From: CAZLNO01 sp964561005
Lineage (GTDB): Bacteria; Pseudomonadota; Alphaproteobacteria; Kiloniellales; Rhodovibrionaceae
DNA length: 43,738 nt
Reading direction: 5' to 3'
Assembly: GCA_964561005.1 (NCBI GenBank)
Contig: CAZLNO010000019.1
Span: 1 to 43,738 of the forward strand
Shown here: positions 32,332-41,276 of the stretch, piece by piece
How positions within the stretch are numbered: position 1 is the first letter of the stretch
Layout of the letters: every line of letters starts with the position of its first letter
Notes under the pieces: model-generated
Told to the model about the DNA's origin: nothing
Database searches by the model: none
The model's input: only the letters and a program-made list of their open reading frames with translations
Program-made: the position numbers and the translations under genes

Positions 32332-33771
32332 TCATTCCGCCGCCTCGGCCACATCGCCGCCGGCGCGCCTGCCGCCGTGCTGGCGCAGCGGCAGGTCGAT
32401 GCGGAAGCAGGTGCCGGTGGCCGTGGTGTGGGCCAGGCGCAGGTCGCCGCCGTGCGCGCGCACCAGGTCGCGGGCGATGGCCAGCCCCAGCCCCGTGCCC
32501 CCGCGCTTCACCGTGCCGGCGAAGGGCTGAAAGAGGTTTTCGCGGGCGCGCGGCGGCAGGCCGGGGCCGTTGTCGCCGACCCAGATGCTGAGCGCGCCCT
32601 CGTTCCGGGTGGCCTCGACATCCAGGCGCGTGGCCCCGGCCTCGACCGCGTTCTGGCCGATGTTGACGAAGACGCGGTAGAGCTGGTCGCGGTCCGCCTC
32701 GATGACGAGGCCCTTGGGCAGCTTGTTGTGCAAGGCGCTGCCGCCGTCGGCGGGAGGCGGCAGGCTGTGCCGGACGTCTTCCAGGAGGTCGTGCAGATCG
32801 ACCTCGCTGAGCGCGAGCTGCGGCGGCCCCTCGCGGGTGAAGTTCAGCGTCTGCACGCAGAGGTTGACGGCCCGGTCGATGGTCTTTTCCAGGGTGGGCG
32901 CCACCCGGCGCACCTCGGGGTCGTCGCTGCCGGTCAGGCGGTCGGAGATCAGCCGCGCCGTGGACAGGATGTTCTTCAGGTCGTGGCTGATCTTGGTCAC
33001 CGCGATGCCCAGCGCGGCCAGCCGCGTCTTCTGGTGCAGCGCGGCGGCGACCTTCTCCTGCATCGAGGCCAACTCGGCCTCGGCCACCCCGACCTCGTCG
33101 GTGCGGCCGGAGGGGCGGACGCGGTTGGAGACGTCCTCCGGATCCTCGCGAAAGCGCATCATGCTCTCGGTCAGCCGCCGCATCGGCCGCACCAGCAGGC
33201 GGTGCAGGCTGAAGTACACCAGCGCGGCGGTGACGAAGGAGATCACCAGCGACAGCGCCAGGATGCGCTGCGCGAAGGCGAACATGGCGTCGCACAGCGG
33301 CCGCTCGCGCAGCACCACCTCCACCGTGAACTCGGGCCGCTGCGGCGAGGGTCCGACGATGCGCAGCAGGCGGTCCCCCGGCCCCAGGATGCTGACGAAG
33401 GCGTCGACGATCAACTCGATAGGGCCCGGATCGCGCAGGTCGTAGGTGGCGTCCACGCGCTCCGGCGTCCCCTTCATCAGGATCAGCTTGCCCTGTCCCG
33501 GCCGTCGCAGCGCCACCGAATAAGCGCCCACGTGCGCCAGCAGCTCGCGCTCCTGATCCGGGCTGACGGCGTGGTCGGGCGTGGCCTCCAGCGCCAGCAC
33601 CGCCAGGTGTGCGCTGGCCAGTCGCTCTTCCAGATAGGTCAGCCGGAAGCGGGCGATCGACGGGACGAAGATCAGGACCTCGGCAAGCAGGACGAAAAGA
33701 ATCGTCAGCACCAGCAGGCGGGCCGACAGCCCGGCTCCAAGCCGCTTGAGATTCAGCCCGCGCGCAACCAT
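32332..33771 (-). CDS. Orphan membrane sensor histidine kinase
   Basis: A 479-residue two-component kinase. Two membrane segments (about 18-40 and 168-190) enclose a periplasmic domain of about 125 residues (ALEATPDHAVS, IVDAFVSILGPGDRLL). Then HAMP (about 190-243), the phospho-accepting H263 in TKISHDLKNILS, and the ATPase with N-box NIGQNAVEAG, G1 DNGPGLP and G2 GGTGLGLAI. No response regulator is adjacent. The ATG at 33771 has no ribosome site: only nine bases separate it from an extended -10 box, so the transcript may be leaderless. Its signal is unknown. Confidence 0.92.
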   Translation of the reverse strand: MVARGLNLKRLGAGLSARLLVLTILFVLLAEVLIFVPSIARFRLTYLEERLASAHLAVLALEATPDHAVSPDQERELLAHVGAYSVALRRPGQGKLILMKGTPERVDATYDLRDPGPIELIVDAFVSILGPGDRLLRIVGPSPQRPEFTVEVVLRERPLCDAMFAFAQRILALSLVISFVTAALVYFSLHRLLVRPMRRLTESMMRFREDPEDVSNRVRPSGRTDEVGVAEAELASMQEKVAAALHQKTRLAALGIAVTKISHDLKNILSTARLISDRLTGSDDPEVRRVAPTLEKTIDRAVNLCVQTLNFTREGPPQLALSEVDLHDLLEDVRHSLPPPADGGSALHNKLPKGLVIEADRDQLYRVFVNIGQNAVEAGATRLDVEATRNEGALSIWVGDNGPGLPPRARENLFQPFAGTVKRGGTGLGLAIARDLVRAHGGDLRLAHTTATGTCFRIDLPLRQHGGRRAGGDVAEAAE

Positions 33772-33780
33772 CAGAAGCGC

Positions 33781-33789
33781 ATTATACCA
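33781..33789 (-). promoter_or_regulatory. Extended -10 promoter of the histidine kinase gene
   Basis: On the minus strand TGGTATAAT is a consensus extended -10 (TGnTATAAT). A weak TTTACG lies 15 bases upstream (33802-33807). The -10 ends nine bases before the ATG, so transcription should start at or next to the start codon. Confidence 0.6.
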
Positions 33790-33958
33790 CGTCAAACATA
33801 TCGTAAAGGCGGAAAAGCCAACTCGAATCTGCACAAATCCGCCGCCGCGCGCCACGCGGCGAAGCCACCGTGCGGAGCCTGGCGGCCGGTTTCCATGCGA
33901 TTTGATGTCGCATCGGCGACGCGCCGCCCGGCAAGCGCGGCGGCGGCGGCGCCCGCGC

Positions 33959-35383
33959 TCACCCGAATCGGGCCAGAAAACGGACGATCCGCCGGGTGCG
34001 CTCGGAGAACAGTCCAGGCGTGTAATAGCTGCCGGCGGCGCGCTTGGACACCTCGCCCAGCGTCGGATAGGGCGCGATCATCTGCGCCAGGTCGCCGATC
34101 TTCAGGCCTTTCTGCACGGCCACGATCCAGGGATAGATCAGCTCGCCCGCCTGCGCGCCCACGATGGTGCAGCCCAGCACGCGCCCCCGCCGCGTCGCCA
34201 CGGCCTTGATCAGCCCGTCGGTGCGGCGCTCCGCCTGCGCCCGGTCGTTCTCCGCGAAGGGCCAGCGCAGCACGCGGACCTCGCCGTGGCGTTCGCGCGC
34301 CGCCTCCTCCCGCAAGCCGACGCCCGCGACCTCGGGGCTGGTGTAGGTCACCGCCGGGACGGCCGAGTGATCCGCCTTGGCGGGCAGGCGGAACAGCGCG
34401 TTCTTGATGACGATGCCGGCGTGGTAGCCGGCGACGTGGGTGAACTGCGGGCCGCCGGCCGCGTCGCCGGCGGCGAAGACGCGCCGGTTGGTGGTGCGCA
34501 GCCGCGCGTCGACCACCAGCCGGCCGTTGGCGCGCTGGATGCCCGCCGCCTCCAGATCGAGGTCGTCCAGGTTCGCCCGACGCCCGGCGGCGATCAGCAG
34601 GTGGCTGCCCTCCAGGCGCTCGCTCCGGCCGTCGCGCTCCAGCGTGACCGCCACGCCGTTGCCGGCGGGCGCCACGCCGGCGACCTTCGCGCCTTCGTGG
34701 ATGTCGACACCGTCGGCCCGCAGGCGCTGGCGCAGGACATCGACCACCTCCGGGTCGTCGTTGGGCAGCAGGCGCGCCATCTCCACCACGGTGACGCGGG
34801 CGCCCAGGTGCGCGAAGGCCTGGCCCAGTTCGCAGCCGATCGGGCCGCCGCCGACGACGATCAGGTGCTCCGGCCGCTCGGTCAGATCGAAGACCGATTC
34901 GTTGGTCAGGTAGGGCGTCTCCTCGATGCCGGGGATCGGCGGCACCAGGGGGCTGGAGCCGGTGGCGATGACGACGCGGCGCGGCCGCACGACGGTGTCG
35001 CCCACGCGCAGTTCGCGCGGCCCGGCGAAGCGGGCGGTCTCGCGCAGCACGGTGACGCCGAAGCCCTCGAAACGCTCCTGCGAATCGTGCGGGGCGATGG
35101 CGGCGATGACGCCGTGCACATGGTCGTGGACGCCCTGGTAGTCGACCCGCGGCGGGTCGTAGGCGACGCCGTACCTGGCCGCCAGCTTGCCGAACGTCGC
35201 CGCCTTGCCCGCGGCCAGCAGCGCCTTGGAGGGCACGCAGCCGTAGTTCAGGCAGTCGCCGCCCATGCGCCCGCGCTCGACCAGGACGCAGTCGGCGCCC
35301 ATCTGCTGGGCGCCCGCGGCGATCGCCAGGCCGGCCGACCCGGCGCCGATGATGCAAAGATCCGGCGTCAACTCCGTTGCCAT
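33959..35383 (-). CDS. FAD/NAD(P)-linked disulfide oxidoreductase (mercuric/lipoamide reductase-like)
   Basis: A 474-residue class I pyridine nucleotide-disulfide oxidoreductase. FAD motif IIGAGSAGLAIAAG; redox pair C44 and C49 in GGDCLNYGCVPSK; NAD(P) motif VVGGGPIGCELGQAFAHLG; second FAD site RVFAAGDAAGGPQF. The C-terminal His-Glu dyad of lipoamide dehydrogenase is altered: the place of the histidine reads APYPTLGEV with tyrosine. This is typical of the branch paired with TVP38-like membrane proteins, and such a TVP38-family gene is next to it upstream (30-bp gap). True mercuric or lipoyl substrate use is doubtful; the real substrate is unknown. Confidence 0.87.
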   Translation of the reverse strand: MATELTPDLCIIGAGSAGLAIAAGAQQMGADCVLVERGRMGGDCLNYGCVPSKALLAAGKAATFGKLAARYGVAYDPPRVDYQGVHDHVHGVIAAIAPHDSQERFEGFGVTVLRETARFAGPRELRVGDTVVRPRRVVIATGSSPLVPPIPGIEETPYLTNESVFDLTERPEHLIVVGGGPIGCELGQAFAHLGARVTVVEMARLLPNDDPEVVDVLRQRLRADGVDIHEGAKVAGVAPAGNGVAVTLERDGRSERLEGSHLLIAAGRRANLDDLDLEAAGIQRANGRLVVDARLRTTNRRVFAAGDAAGGPQFTHVAGYHAGIVIKNALFRLPAKADHSAVPAVTYTSPEVAGVGLREEAARERHGEVRVLRWPFAENDRAQAERRTDGLIKAVATRRGRVLGCTIVGAQAGELIYPWIVAVQKGLKIGDLAQMIAPYPTLGEVSKRAAGSYYTPGLFSERTRRIVRFLARFG

Positions 35384-35413
35384 GTCGTTTGCGGTCCCCC
35401 CGCGCTTGTGGCT

Positions 35414-36238
35414 CTAGCCGTTCGCGTCCGTCCGGCGGCGGCGCAGCTTCTTGTAGGCAACCGGGAGCAGCGCCAGGATCGCCAGGCCGACGATGGGCGT
35501 CAGGATCTCCGGCGCGAAGATGATGCTGAGGTCGGGCCGCTTGCCGGCCGCCAGCAGCGCGCCGACGCCGTTGCCCAGGCTGGCGTAGACGAAGGTTCCG
35601 GGGATGATGCCCAGAACCGTCCCCAGGGTATAGACGCGCAGCGGCACCCCGACGAAAGCCGGCACGAGGTTGACCAGCCAGAACGGGAAGATCGGGATGA
35701 GGCGCAGCACCAACAGATAGCTGAAGGCGTGCTCCTGGAACCCCTCGCGCATGCGCCGCACCGCGCCGCCGGCCTTGCGCCGCAGGGTGTCGCCGAGCGC
35801 CGTGCGCGCCGCCAGGAACACCGCGACCGCCCCGAGCGACGCGCCGGTCACCGCGTAGGCCGTTCCGAGCACCGTCCCGAACAGGAAGCCACCAAGGATG
35901 GTCAGGACGGCGCCGCCGGGAATCGAGAAGGCCGTCACAAGGGCGTAGGTCACGGTGAAGGCCGCGCCCGCGAGCACGGCATTCTCGGCCACCTGCGCCT
36001 GCAGCCAGTCCTTGTGCCGCTCCAGCGCCTCGAAGCCGAGGTAGCGGTCCAGCCCCAGGATGAAGAAAAGCGCGCAGCCCGCGGCGAGAACCAGGACCGG
36101 CAGCAAGCGACGCAGCATTCCCGGTCCCGTCGGCCCTCCGTTCTTCACGTCCTCGTGCATCGCCACATCCTGCCGCCCCGGCTCGATGGCTTCAACCTCG
36201 TTGCTCATATCCGAATGTTCGCTTTCCTCGTCCCGCAT
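35414..36238 (-). CDS. TVP38/TMEM64 family membrane protein (SNARE-associated/DedA-like)
   Basis: An inner-membrane protein of about 274 residues with the VTT/DedA-like fold: TM at LRRLLPVLVLAAGCALFFIL, then FSIPGGAVLTILGGFLFGTVLG, the re-entrant GASLGAVAVFLAAR segment, VLRLIPIFPFWLVNLVPAFVGV with the conserved Pro/Phe stretch, and a final helix. The family is implicated in lipid or lipid-linked transport; exact cargo here is unknown. Its operon partner is a disulfide oxidoreductase, a common pairing. Start is uncertain: 36238 (AAAGG nine bases upstream), 36208, or GTG 36271. Confidence 0.85.
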   Translation of the reverse strand: MRDEESEHSDMSNEVEAIEPGRQDVAMHEDVKNGGPTGPGMLRRLLPVLVLAAGCALFFILGLDRYLGFEALERHKDWLQAQVAENAVLAGAAFTVTYALVTAFSIPGGAVLTILGGFLFGTVLGTAYAVTGASLGAVAVFLAARTALGDTLRRKAGGAVRRMREGFQEHAFSYLLVLRLIPIFPFWLVNLVPAFVGVPLRVYTLGTVLGIIPGTFVYASLGNGVGALLAAGKRPDLSIIFAPEILTPIVGLAILALLPVAYKKLRRRRTDANG

Positions 36239-36372
36239 GCGATAGGGCCTTTCGGCTTGCCACCCGTCCACGTCCCGCGCGGCCTATCTATGCGTCGGGA
36301 GAAGCCCGTCCAAATCAAGGCTGCGTCACCGCCGCGTGATGGCGCCGCCGCACCGCCCGGCGGCGGCCGTCG

Positions 36373-36401
36373 TTGACACGCCGGTGGGCACTGCTTATAC
36401 C
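36373..36401 (+). promoter_or_regulatory. Promoter of the rpmH operon
   Basis: TTGACA (36373-36378), a 17-base spacer, and TATACC (36396-36401). It is the best -35/-10 pair in the window, 48 bp before the rpmH GTG. High expression is expected for a ribosomal protein gene. Confidence 0.65.
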
Positions 36402-36449
36402 CCCAGCGCAAATCCCGACAACCGGACAGAAAGAACGGAGCTGTTCGCC

Positions 36450-36584
36450 GTGAAGCGCACATATCAACCCAGCGTGCTCGTCCGTAAGCGCCGCCACGGA
36501 TTCCGCGCGCGCATGGCCACCGTGGGCGGCCGCCGCGTCATCAACAGCCGCCGCCGCAAGGGCCGCAAGCGCCTGAGCGCCTGA
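36450..36584 (+). CDS. rpmH: Ribosomal protein bL34
   Basis: A 44-residue large-subunit protein. Sequence KRTYQPSVLVRKRRHGF, RARMATVGGRRVINSRRRKG and KRLSA is the bL34 pattern. The start is a GTG at 36450 with AACGGAG nine bases before it. It opens the conserved rpmH-rnpA-yidD-yidC gene block. The gap to rnpA is 12 bases. Confidence 0.97.
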   Translation: MKRTYQPSVLVRKRRHGFRARMATVGGRRVINSRRRKGRKRLSA

Positions 36585-36596
36585 CGCGGACGCCGC

Positions 36597-37058
36597 ATGT
36601 CGACGCTTGGGCGGCTGAAGAAGCGGCCCGAGTTTCTGCGCGTCGCGGCCGGGCGGCGGAAATGGGCGACGCCGGGGCTGATCCTGCAGGCCTTGCCACG
36701 GCCGGGCATGGGCGAGTCCAAGGGCGCCGATCCGGGCGCCGGCGGGTGCGAAGTGCGCTACGGCATCACGGTCTCGCGCAAGGTCGGCAATTCGGTGCAG
36801 CGGAATCGCGCGCGGCGGCGGCTGCGCGCCGCGGCGCGGGAGCTGCTGCCGGTGGTGGGACGGCCGGGGACCGACTATGTGATTATCGGGCGCAAGACGA
36901 CGCTGACGCGCGGCTATGCTGAGCTGAAGGACGACCTGGAGACGGCGGTCAAGCGGCTGAACGGCCCCGGCTCCCGCCCCGGCGGCCGGCGCAAGGAGCC
37001 CGCGCGGGCCTCGCGACCCGCCGGGCGCAAGCCGACGGACACGCAGGACCCATCATGA
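36597..37058 (+). CDS. rnpA: Ribonuclease P protein component
   Basis: Protein subunit of RNase P, which matures tRNA 5' ends with the catalytic RNA. 153 residues, longer than the usual 110-125. The RNA-binding motif NSVQRNRARRRLRAAARELL is intact. There is an insertion of about 15 residues after LILQALPRP (GMGESKGADPGAGG) and a basic Pro/Arg/Lys tail of about 30 residues. ATG 36597 follows rpmH by 12 bases; the stop overlaps the yidD start by ATGA. Confidence 0.95.
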   Translation: MSTLGRLKKRPEFLRVAAGRRKWATPGLILQALPRPGMGESKGADPGAGGCEVRYGITVSRKVGNSVQRNRARRRLRAAARELLPVVGRPGTDYVIIGRKTTLTRGYAELKDDLETAVKRLNGPGSRPGGRRKEPARASRPAGRKPTDTQDPS

Positions 37059-37378
37059 GCGAGGCAAGCCTTCTGGGTAAGGGACTGGCGGCCGCCGCGC
37101 GCGGCGGGCTGATCGGGCTGGTCTATGCCTATCAGGCGCTGTCGTCGGTGACTCCGGGGGCGTGCCGTCACATGCCGTGCTGCTCGCAGTACGCGCTGAC
37201 GGCGCTGCGCCGCCACGGGGCGCTGAAGGGCGGCTGGCTGACCCTGCGGCGGCTCGGCCGGTGCCATCCCTGGGGAAGCTGGGGCTACGACCCGGTGCCC
37301 CCGGCCGCGCCGCGGCGCACCCGGCCGCGCGAGGCCGATGCGCGACGCCCCGAGCGAAGCACGGTCGCGGATATCTGA
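37055..37378 (+). CDS. yidD: Membrane protein insertion efficiency factor YidD
   Basis: A 107-residue peripheral membrane protein that helps YidC insert proteins. Motifs: AYQALSSVTPGACRHMPCCSQYALTALRRHGALKGGWLTLRRLGRCHPWG (given in parts: the core is CRHMPCCSQYA and RCHPWGSWGYDPVP). Cysteines and the CHPWG motif are conserved in the family. It overlaps rnpA by 4 bases and is 63 bp before yidC, so the four are one operon. Confidence 0.95.
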   Translation: MSEASLLGKGLAAAARGGLIGLVYAYQALSSVTPGACRHMPCCSQYALTALRRHGALKGGWLTLRRLGRCHPWGSWGYDPVPPAAPRRTRPREADARRPERSTVADI

Positions 37379-37441
37379 GCCAGGGCGCGCCGGCCACGGC
37401 GGGTCCCGGCGCGCCCGCACGATGAGGAACGGCGTGAGGTC

Positions 37442-39589
37442 ATGGAACAGCGCAACCTGATCCTGGCGATCGTGATATCGGTCGCCATCCTGCTCGGCTT
37501 CGAGCTGCTGTACAACGCGCCGCTGCGCGAGGCGGAGCTGGCGCGGCAGGCGCAGCAGACGGAGGAGCAGGCCGACACCACGCCGCAGGCGACCGGCGAG
37601 GCCGCCGAGGCGCCCGCGCCGGGCGGGCAGGCCGTGCCCGGCGGCGCCGCCGCCCGCCCCGACGCGCCCGACCGCGAGGCGCTGCTGGACGAGGGTCCGC
37701 GCGTGGAGATCCGCACGCCGAAGATCACCGGCTCGCTGTCGCTGGTCGGCGGCCAGATCGACGACGTCACGCTCGCCCAGTACAAGCAGACCACCGAGCC
37801 CGACAGCCCGCGCATCGACCTGCTGTCGCCGCCGAACTCGCGCCAGGCCTACTACGCCAACTTCGGCTGGAGCGCGGTCGGGAGTTCCGGCATCCAGGTG
37901 CCCGGCCCGAAGACCCGCTGGCAGGCCGACAGCGACGTCCTGACCCCGACGCAGGACGTCACGCTGTCCTGGACCAACGACGCCGGCGTGACCTTCGAGC
38001 GCACCTACTCGGTCGACGAGGACTATCTCTTCACGGTCACCCAGCGCGTCGTCAACGACAGCGGCCAGCCGCTCTCGCTGGCGCCCTACGGCCTGATCTC
38101 GCGGCGCGGCACGCCGGACGTCCTGGGCTTCTACATCCTGCACGAGGGGCCGCTCGGCGTGCTCAAGGGCACGCTGGAGGAGCACGACTACGACGACCTT
38201 CGCAGCGAAGGGCCCATCGCGGCGGAAACCACCGGCGGCTGGCTGGGCATCACCGACAAGTACTGGCTGGTCACCCTGATCCCCGATCAGGACAGGAACG
38301 TCAACACGCGCTTCGTGCACAACCAGGACAACGGCGTCGACAAGTACCAGACCGACTATGTCTACGACAGCTTCCGCGTCGGGCCGGGCGGCTCGGCGGC
38401 GAGCACCAGCCGCCTGTTCGCCGGCGCCAAGGAGGTGGCGGTCCTGGACCGCTACAAGGAGGAACACAATATCCCGATGTTCGACAAGGCGGTCGACTTC
38501 GGGTGGTTCTACTTCCTGACCAAGCCGCTGTTCCAGGTGCTGCACTTCTTCGCGCAGCTCACGGGCAACTTCGGCGTGGCCATCCTGATCCTGGTCGTCC
38601 TGATCAAGATCATCTTTTTCCCGCTGGCCAACAAGTCCTATCGCTCCATGGCCAAGCTGCGGAACCTGCAGCCGGAGATGATGAAGCTGCGCGAGCGCTT
38701 CGGCGACGACAAGCAGCGCCTCAACCAGGAGATGATGGCGCTCTACAAGCGCTCGGGCGCGAACCCGGCCTCGGGCTGCCTGCCGATCCTGATCCAGATT
38801 CCGGTGTTCTTCGCGCTGTACAAGGTGCTCTTCGTCACCATCGAGATGCGCCACGCGCCGTTCATCGGCTGGATCGAGGACCTTTCGGCCAAGGACCCCA
38901 CGGCGCTCACCAACCTCTTCGGGCTGGCGCCCTGGGAGGCCGTGAGCCTGGGGCCGCTGGACTTCTTCAACATCGGCATCCTGCCGATCATCATGGGCCT
39001 GACGATGTACGGGCAGCAGCTTCTCAACCCGCAGCCCGCCGATCCTATGCAGGCGCGGATCTTCAAGCTGATGCCCATTCCCTTCACCTTCATCCTGGCG
39101 CAGTTCCCGGCGGGCCTGGTGGTCTACTGGACCTGGAACAACCTGCTGACCATCGTGCAGCAGTACGTCATCATGAAGCGCGCCGGCACGCAGATCGGCG
39201 GCAAGCAGCCGGCGCCGGCGGGCGGCGGCGGCGGCCTGCTGGGCCGGCTGCAGGAAAAGGCGAAGGAGGCCGAGTCGGCGCGCAAGGGCGGGGCCGGCGA
39301 GCAGAAGGCGAGCGCGCCGGCGGCGGGCGACCAGGCCCCGTCGGCCAAGGGCGACGACGGCGCGGGTGGCGCGGCGGCCCGCGCGACGGACACCGACGGC
39401 GAGGACACCGCGCCCGCGCAGGCGCCGGCGCTGGCCACGGCCGAGGCGGCTGGCGACGGCACGCCGGCGCCGGGCGGCGGCGAGCGGCGCGGCAACGGCG
39501 GCGGCGGCGCTCGCGGCGGCGGCCGGCGCAATCCCGCGAGCAAGTCCGGCAAGGGGCGCGGCAAGGGCAGGAAGGGGCGCCGCCGCTGA
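37442..39589 (+). CDS. yidC: Membrane protein insertase YidC
   Basis: Inserts and folds inner-membrane proteins alone or with SecYEG. 715 residues. N-terminal TM (about 6-24), large periplasmic domain (about 60-350), then the insertase core: FYFLTKPLFQVLHFFAQL, GVAILILVVLIKIIFFPL, IPVFFALYKVLFV and the last TM with FPAGLVVYWTWNN. The core ends near residue 578; after it comes a tail of about 135 residues, rich in Gly/Ala/Lys/Arg and ending GKGRGKGRKGRRR. A basic tail is seen in alphaproteobacterial YidC and Oxa1, where it contacts the ribosome, but this one is long. The gene has GTGAGGTC before its ATG. Confidence 0.96.
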   Translation: MEQRNLILAIVISVAILLGFELLYNAPLREAELARQAQQTEEQADTTPQATGEAAEAPAPGGQAVPGGAAARPDAPDREALLDEGPRVEIRTPKITGSLSLVGGQIDDVTLAQYKQTTEPDSPRIDLLSPPNSRQAYYANFGWSAVGSSGIQVPGPKTRWQADSDVLTPTQDVTLSWTNDAGVTFERTYSVDEDYLFTVTQRVVNDSGQPLSLAPYGLISRRGTPDVLGFYILHEGPLGVLKGTLEEHDYDDLRSEGPIAAETTGGWLGITDKYWLVTLIPDQDRNVNTRFVHNQDNGVDKYQTDYVYDSFRVGPGGSAASTSRLFAGAKEVAVLDRYKEEHNIPMFDKAVDFGWFYFLTKPLFQVLHFFAQLTGNFGVAILILVVLIKIIFFPLANKSYRSMAKLRNLQPEMMKLRERFGDDKQRLNQEMMALYKRSGANPASGCLPILIQIPVFFALYKVLFVTIEMRHAPFIGWIEDLSAKDPTALTNLFGLAPWEAVSLGPLDFFNIGILPIIMGLTMYGQQLLNPQPADPMQARIFKLMPIPFTFILAQFPAGLVVYWTWNNLLTIVQQYVIMKRAGTQIGGKQPAPAGGGGGLLGRLQEKAKEAESARKGGAGEQKASAPAAGDQAPSAKGDDGAGGAAARATDTDGEDTAPAQAPALATAEAAGDGTPAPGGGERRGNGGGGARGGGRRNPASKSGKGRGKGRKGRRR

Positions 39590-39605
39590 CCCGCCCCCGC
39601 CGGCC

Positions 39606-40301
39606 ATGATCGCCAAGACGACGATGACCAAAGCGCGCGAAACGGCGACCGGGTCGCCGGCCGAGGACCGGCCCGACCCGGACTTCGGCCGCTGGCTGTT
39701 CGCCCAGGAGTGCCGCTTCCTCGCCGGCGTGGCGGAGATGGCGCAGCTTCCCGAGTTCGCGCTGCCGGAGGTCGCCTTCGCCGGGCGCTCCAACGTCGGC
39801 AAGTCCAGCCTGGTCAACGCGCTGACCGGCCGCAAGACGCTGGCGCGCACCTCCAACACGCCGGGGCGCACGCGCCAGCTCAACTTCTTCGACCTGGGCG
39901 GCCGGCTGATGCTGGTGGACCTCCCCGGCTACGGCTACGCCAAGGCCTCCAAGACCGACATCAAGCGCTGGACGGCCCTGACCCGCGACTACCTGCGCGG
40001 GCGGCCGACGCTGCGCCGGGTCTGCCTGCTGATCGACGCGCGGCGCGGCGTGGGCGAGAAGGACGCGGCCGTGATGGCCGACCTCGACGCCGCCGCGGTG
40101 TCCTACCAGGTCGTGCTGACCAAGGCGGACAAGGCGGGAATCGCCGAACTGGAGGCGGCGCTGGCGGGCGTCGAGGCGCTGCGCCGCAAGCACGTCGCGC
40201 TGCACCCCGAGGTGCGCACGACCTCCGCGCACAAGGATGTCGGCCTGGCCGAGCTGCGCGCGGAGATCGCGGCGCTGGCGACACGCGAGAACAGGGATTA
40301 G
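39606..40301 (+). CDS. engB: GTP-binding protein EngB (YihA/YsxC)
   Basis: Small GTPase needed for 50S ribosome assembly and division. 231 residues. G1 GRSNVGKSS, G2 region TSNTPGRTRQLNFF, G3 DLPGYGYA, G4 TKAD, and the G5-like TSAHKDVG. An N-terminal extension of about 40 residues is Pro/Asp-rich. The ATG at 39606 follows yidC by 16 bases; the argB start is 12 bases after the stop. It appears to be part of the same operon. Confidence 0.95.
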   Translation: MIAKTTMTKARETATGSPAEDRPDPDFGRWLFAQECRFLAGVAEMAQLPEFALPEVAFAGRSNVGKSSLVNALTGRKTLARTSNTPGRTRQLNFFDLGGRLMLVDLPGYGYAKASKTDIKRWTALTRDYLRGRPTLRRVCLLIDARRGVGEKDAAVMADLDAAAVSYQVVLTKADKAGIAELEAALAGVEALRRKHVALHPEVRTTSAHKDVGLAELRAEIAALATRENRD

Positions 40302-40313
40302 ACTGCCGCCACC

Positions 40314-41237
<924 letters not shown>

Positions 41238-41243
41238 ACGCCG

Positions 41244-41260
41244 CCGCCCGCGACGGGCGG
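41244..41260. terminator. Hairpin between argB and the LysR gene
   Basis: CCGCCCG-CGA-CGGGCGG is a perfect 7-bp GC stem with a 3-base loop in the 39-bp gap between the converging genes. No T run follows, so termination is inferred from place and shape. Confidence 0.35.
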
Positions 41261-41276
41261 GCCGCCCGATCGCGTC

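Noticed and set aside
36914..39883. Very long open frame antisense to yidC
   Set aside because: It follows third-position GC bias of the real genes on the other strand and its composition (Arg/Gln/His/Val) is that of a shadow frame. Similar antisense frames over the M23, glpK and argB genes are rejected for the same reason.
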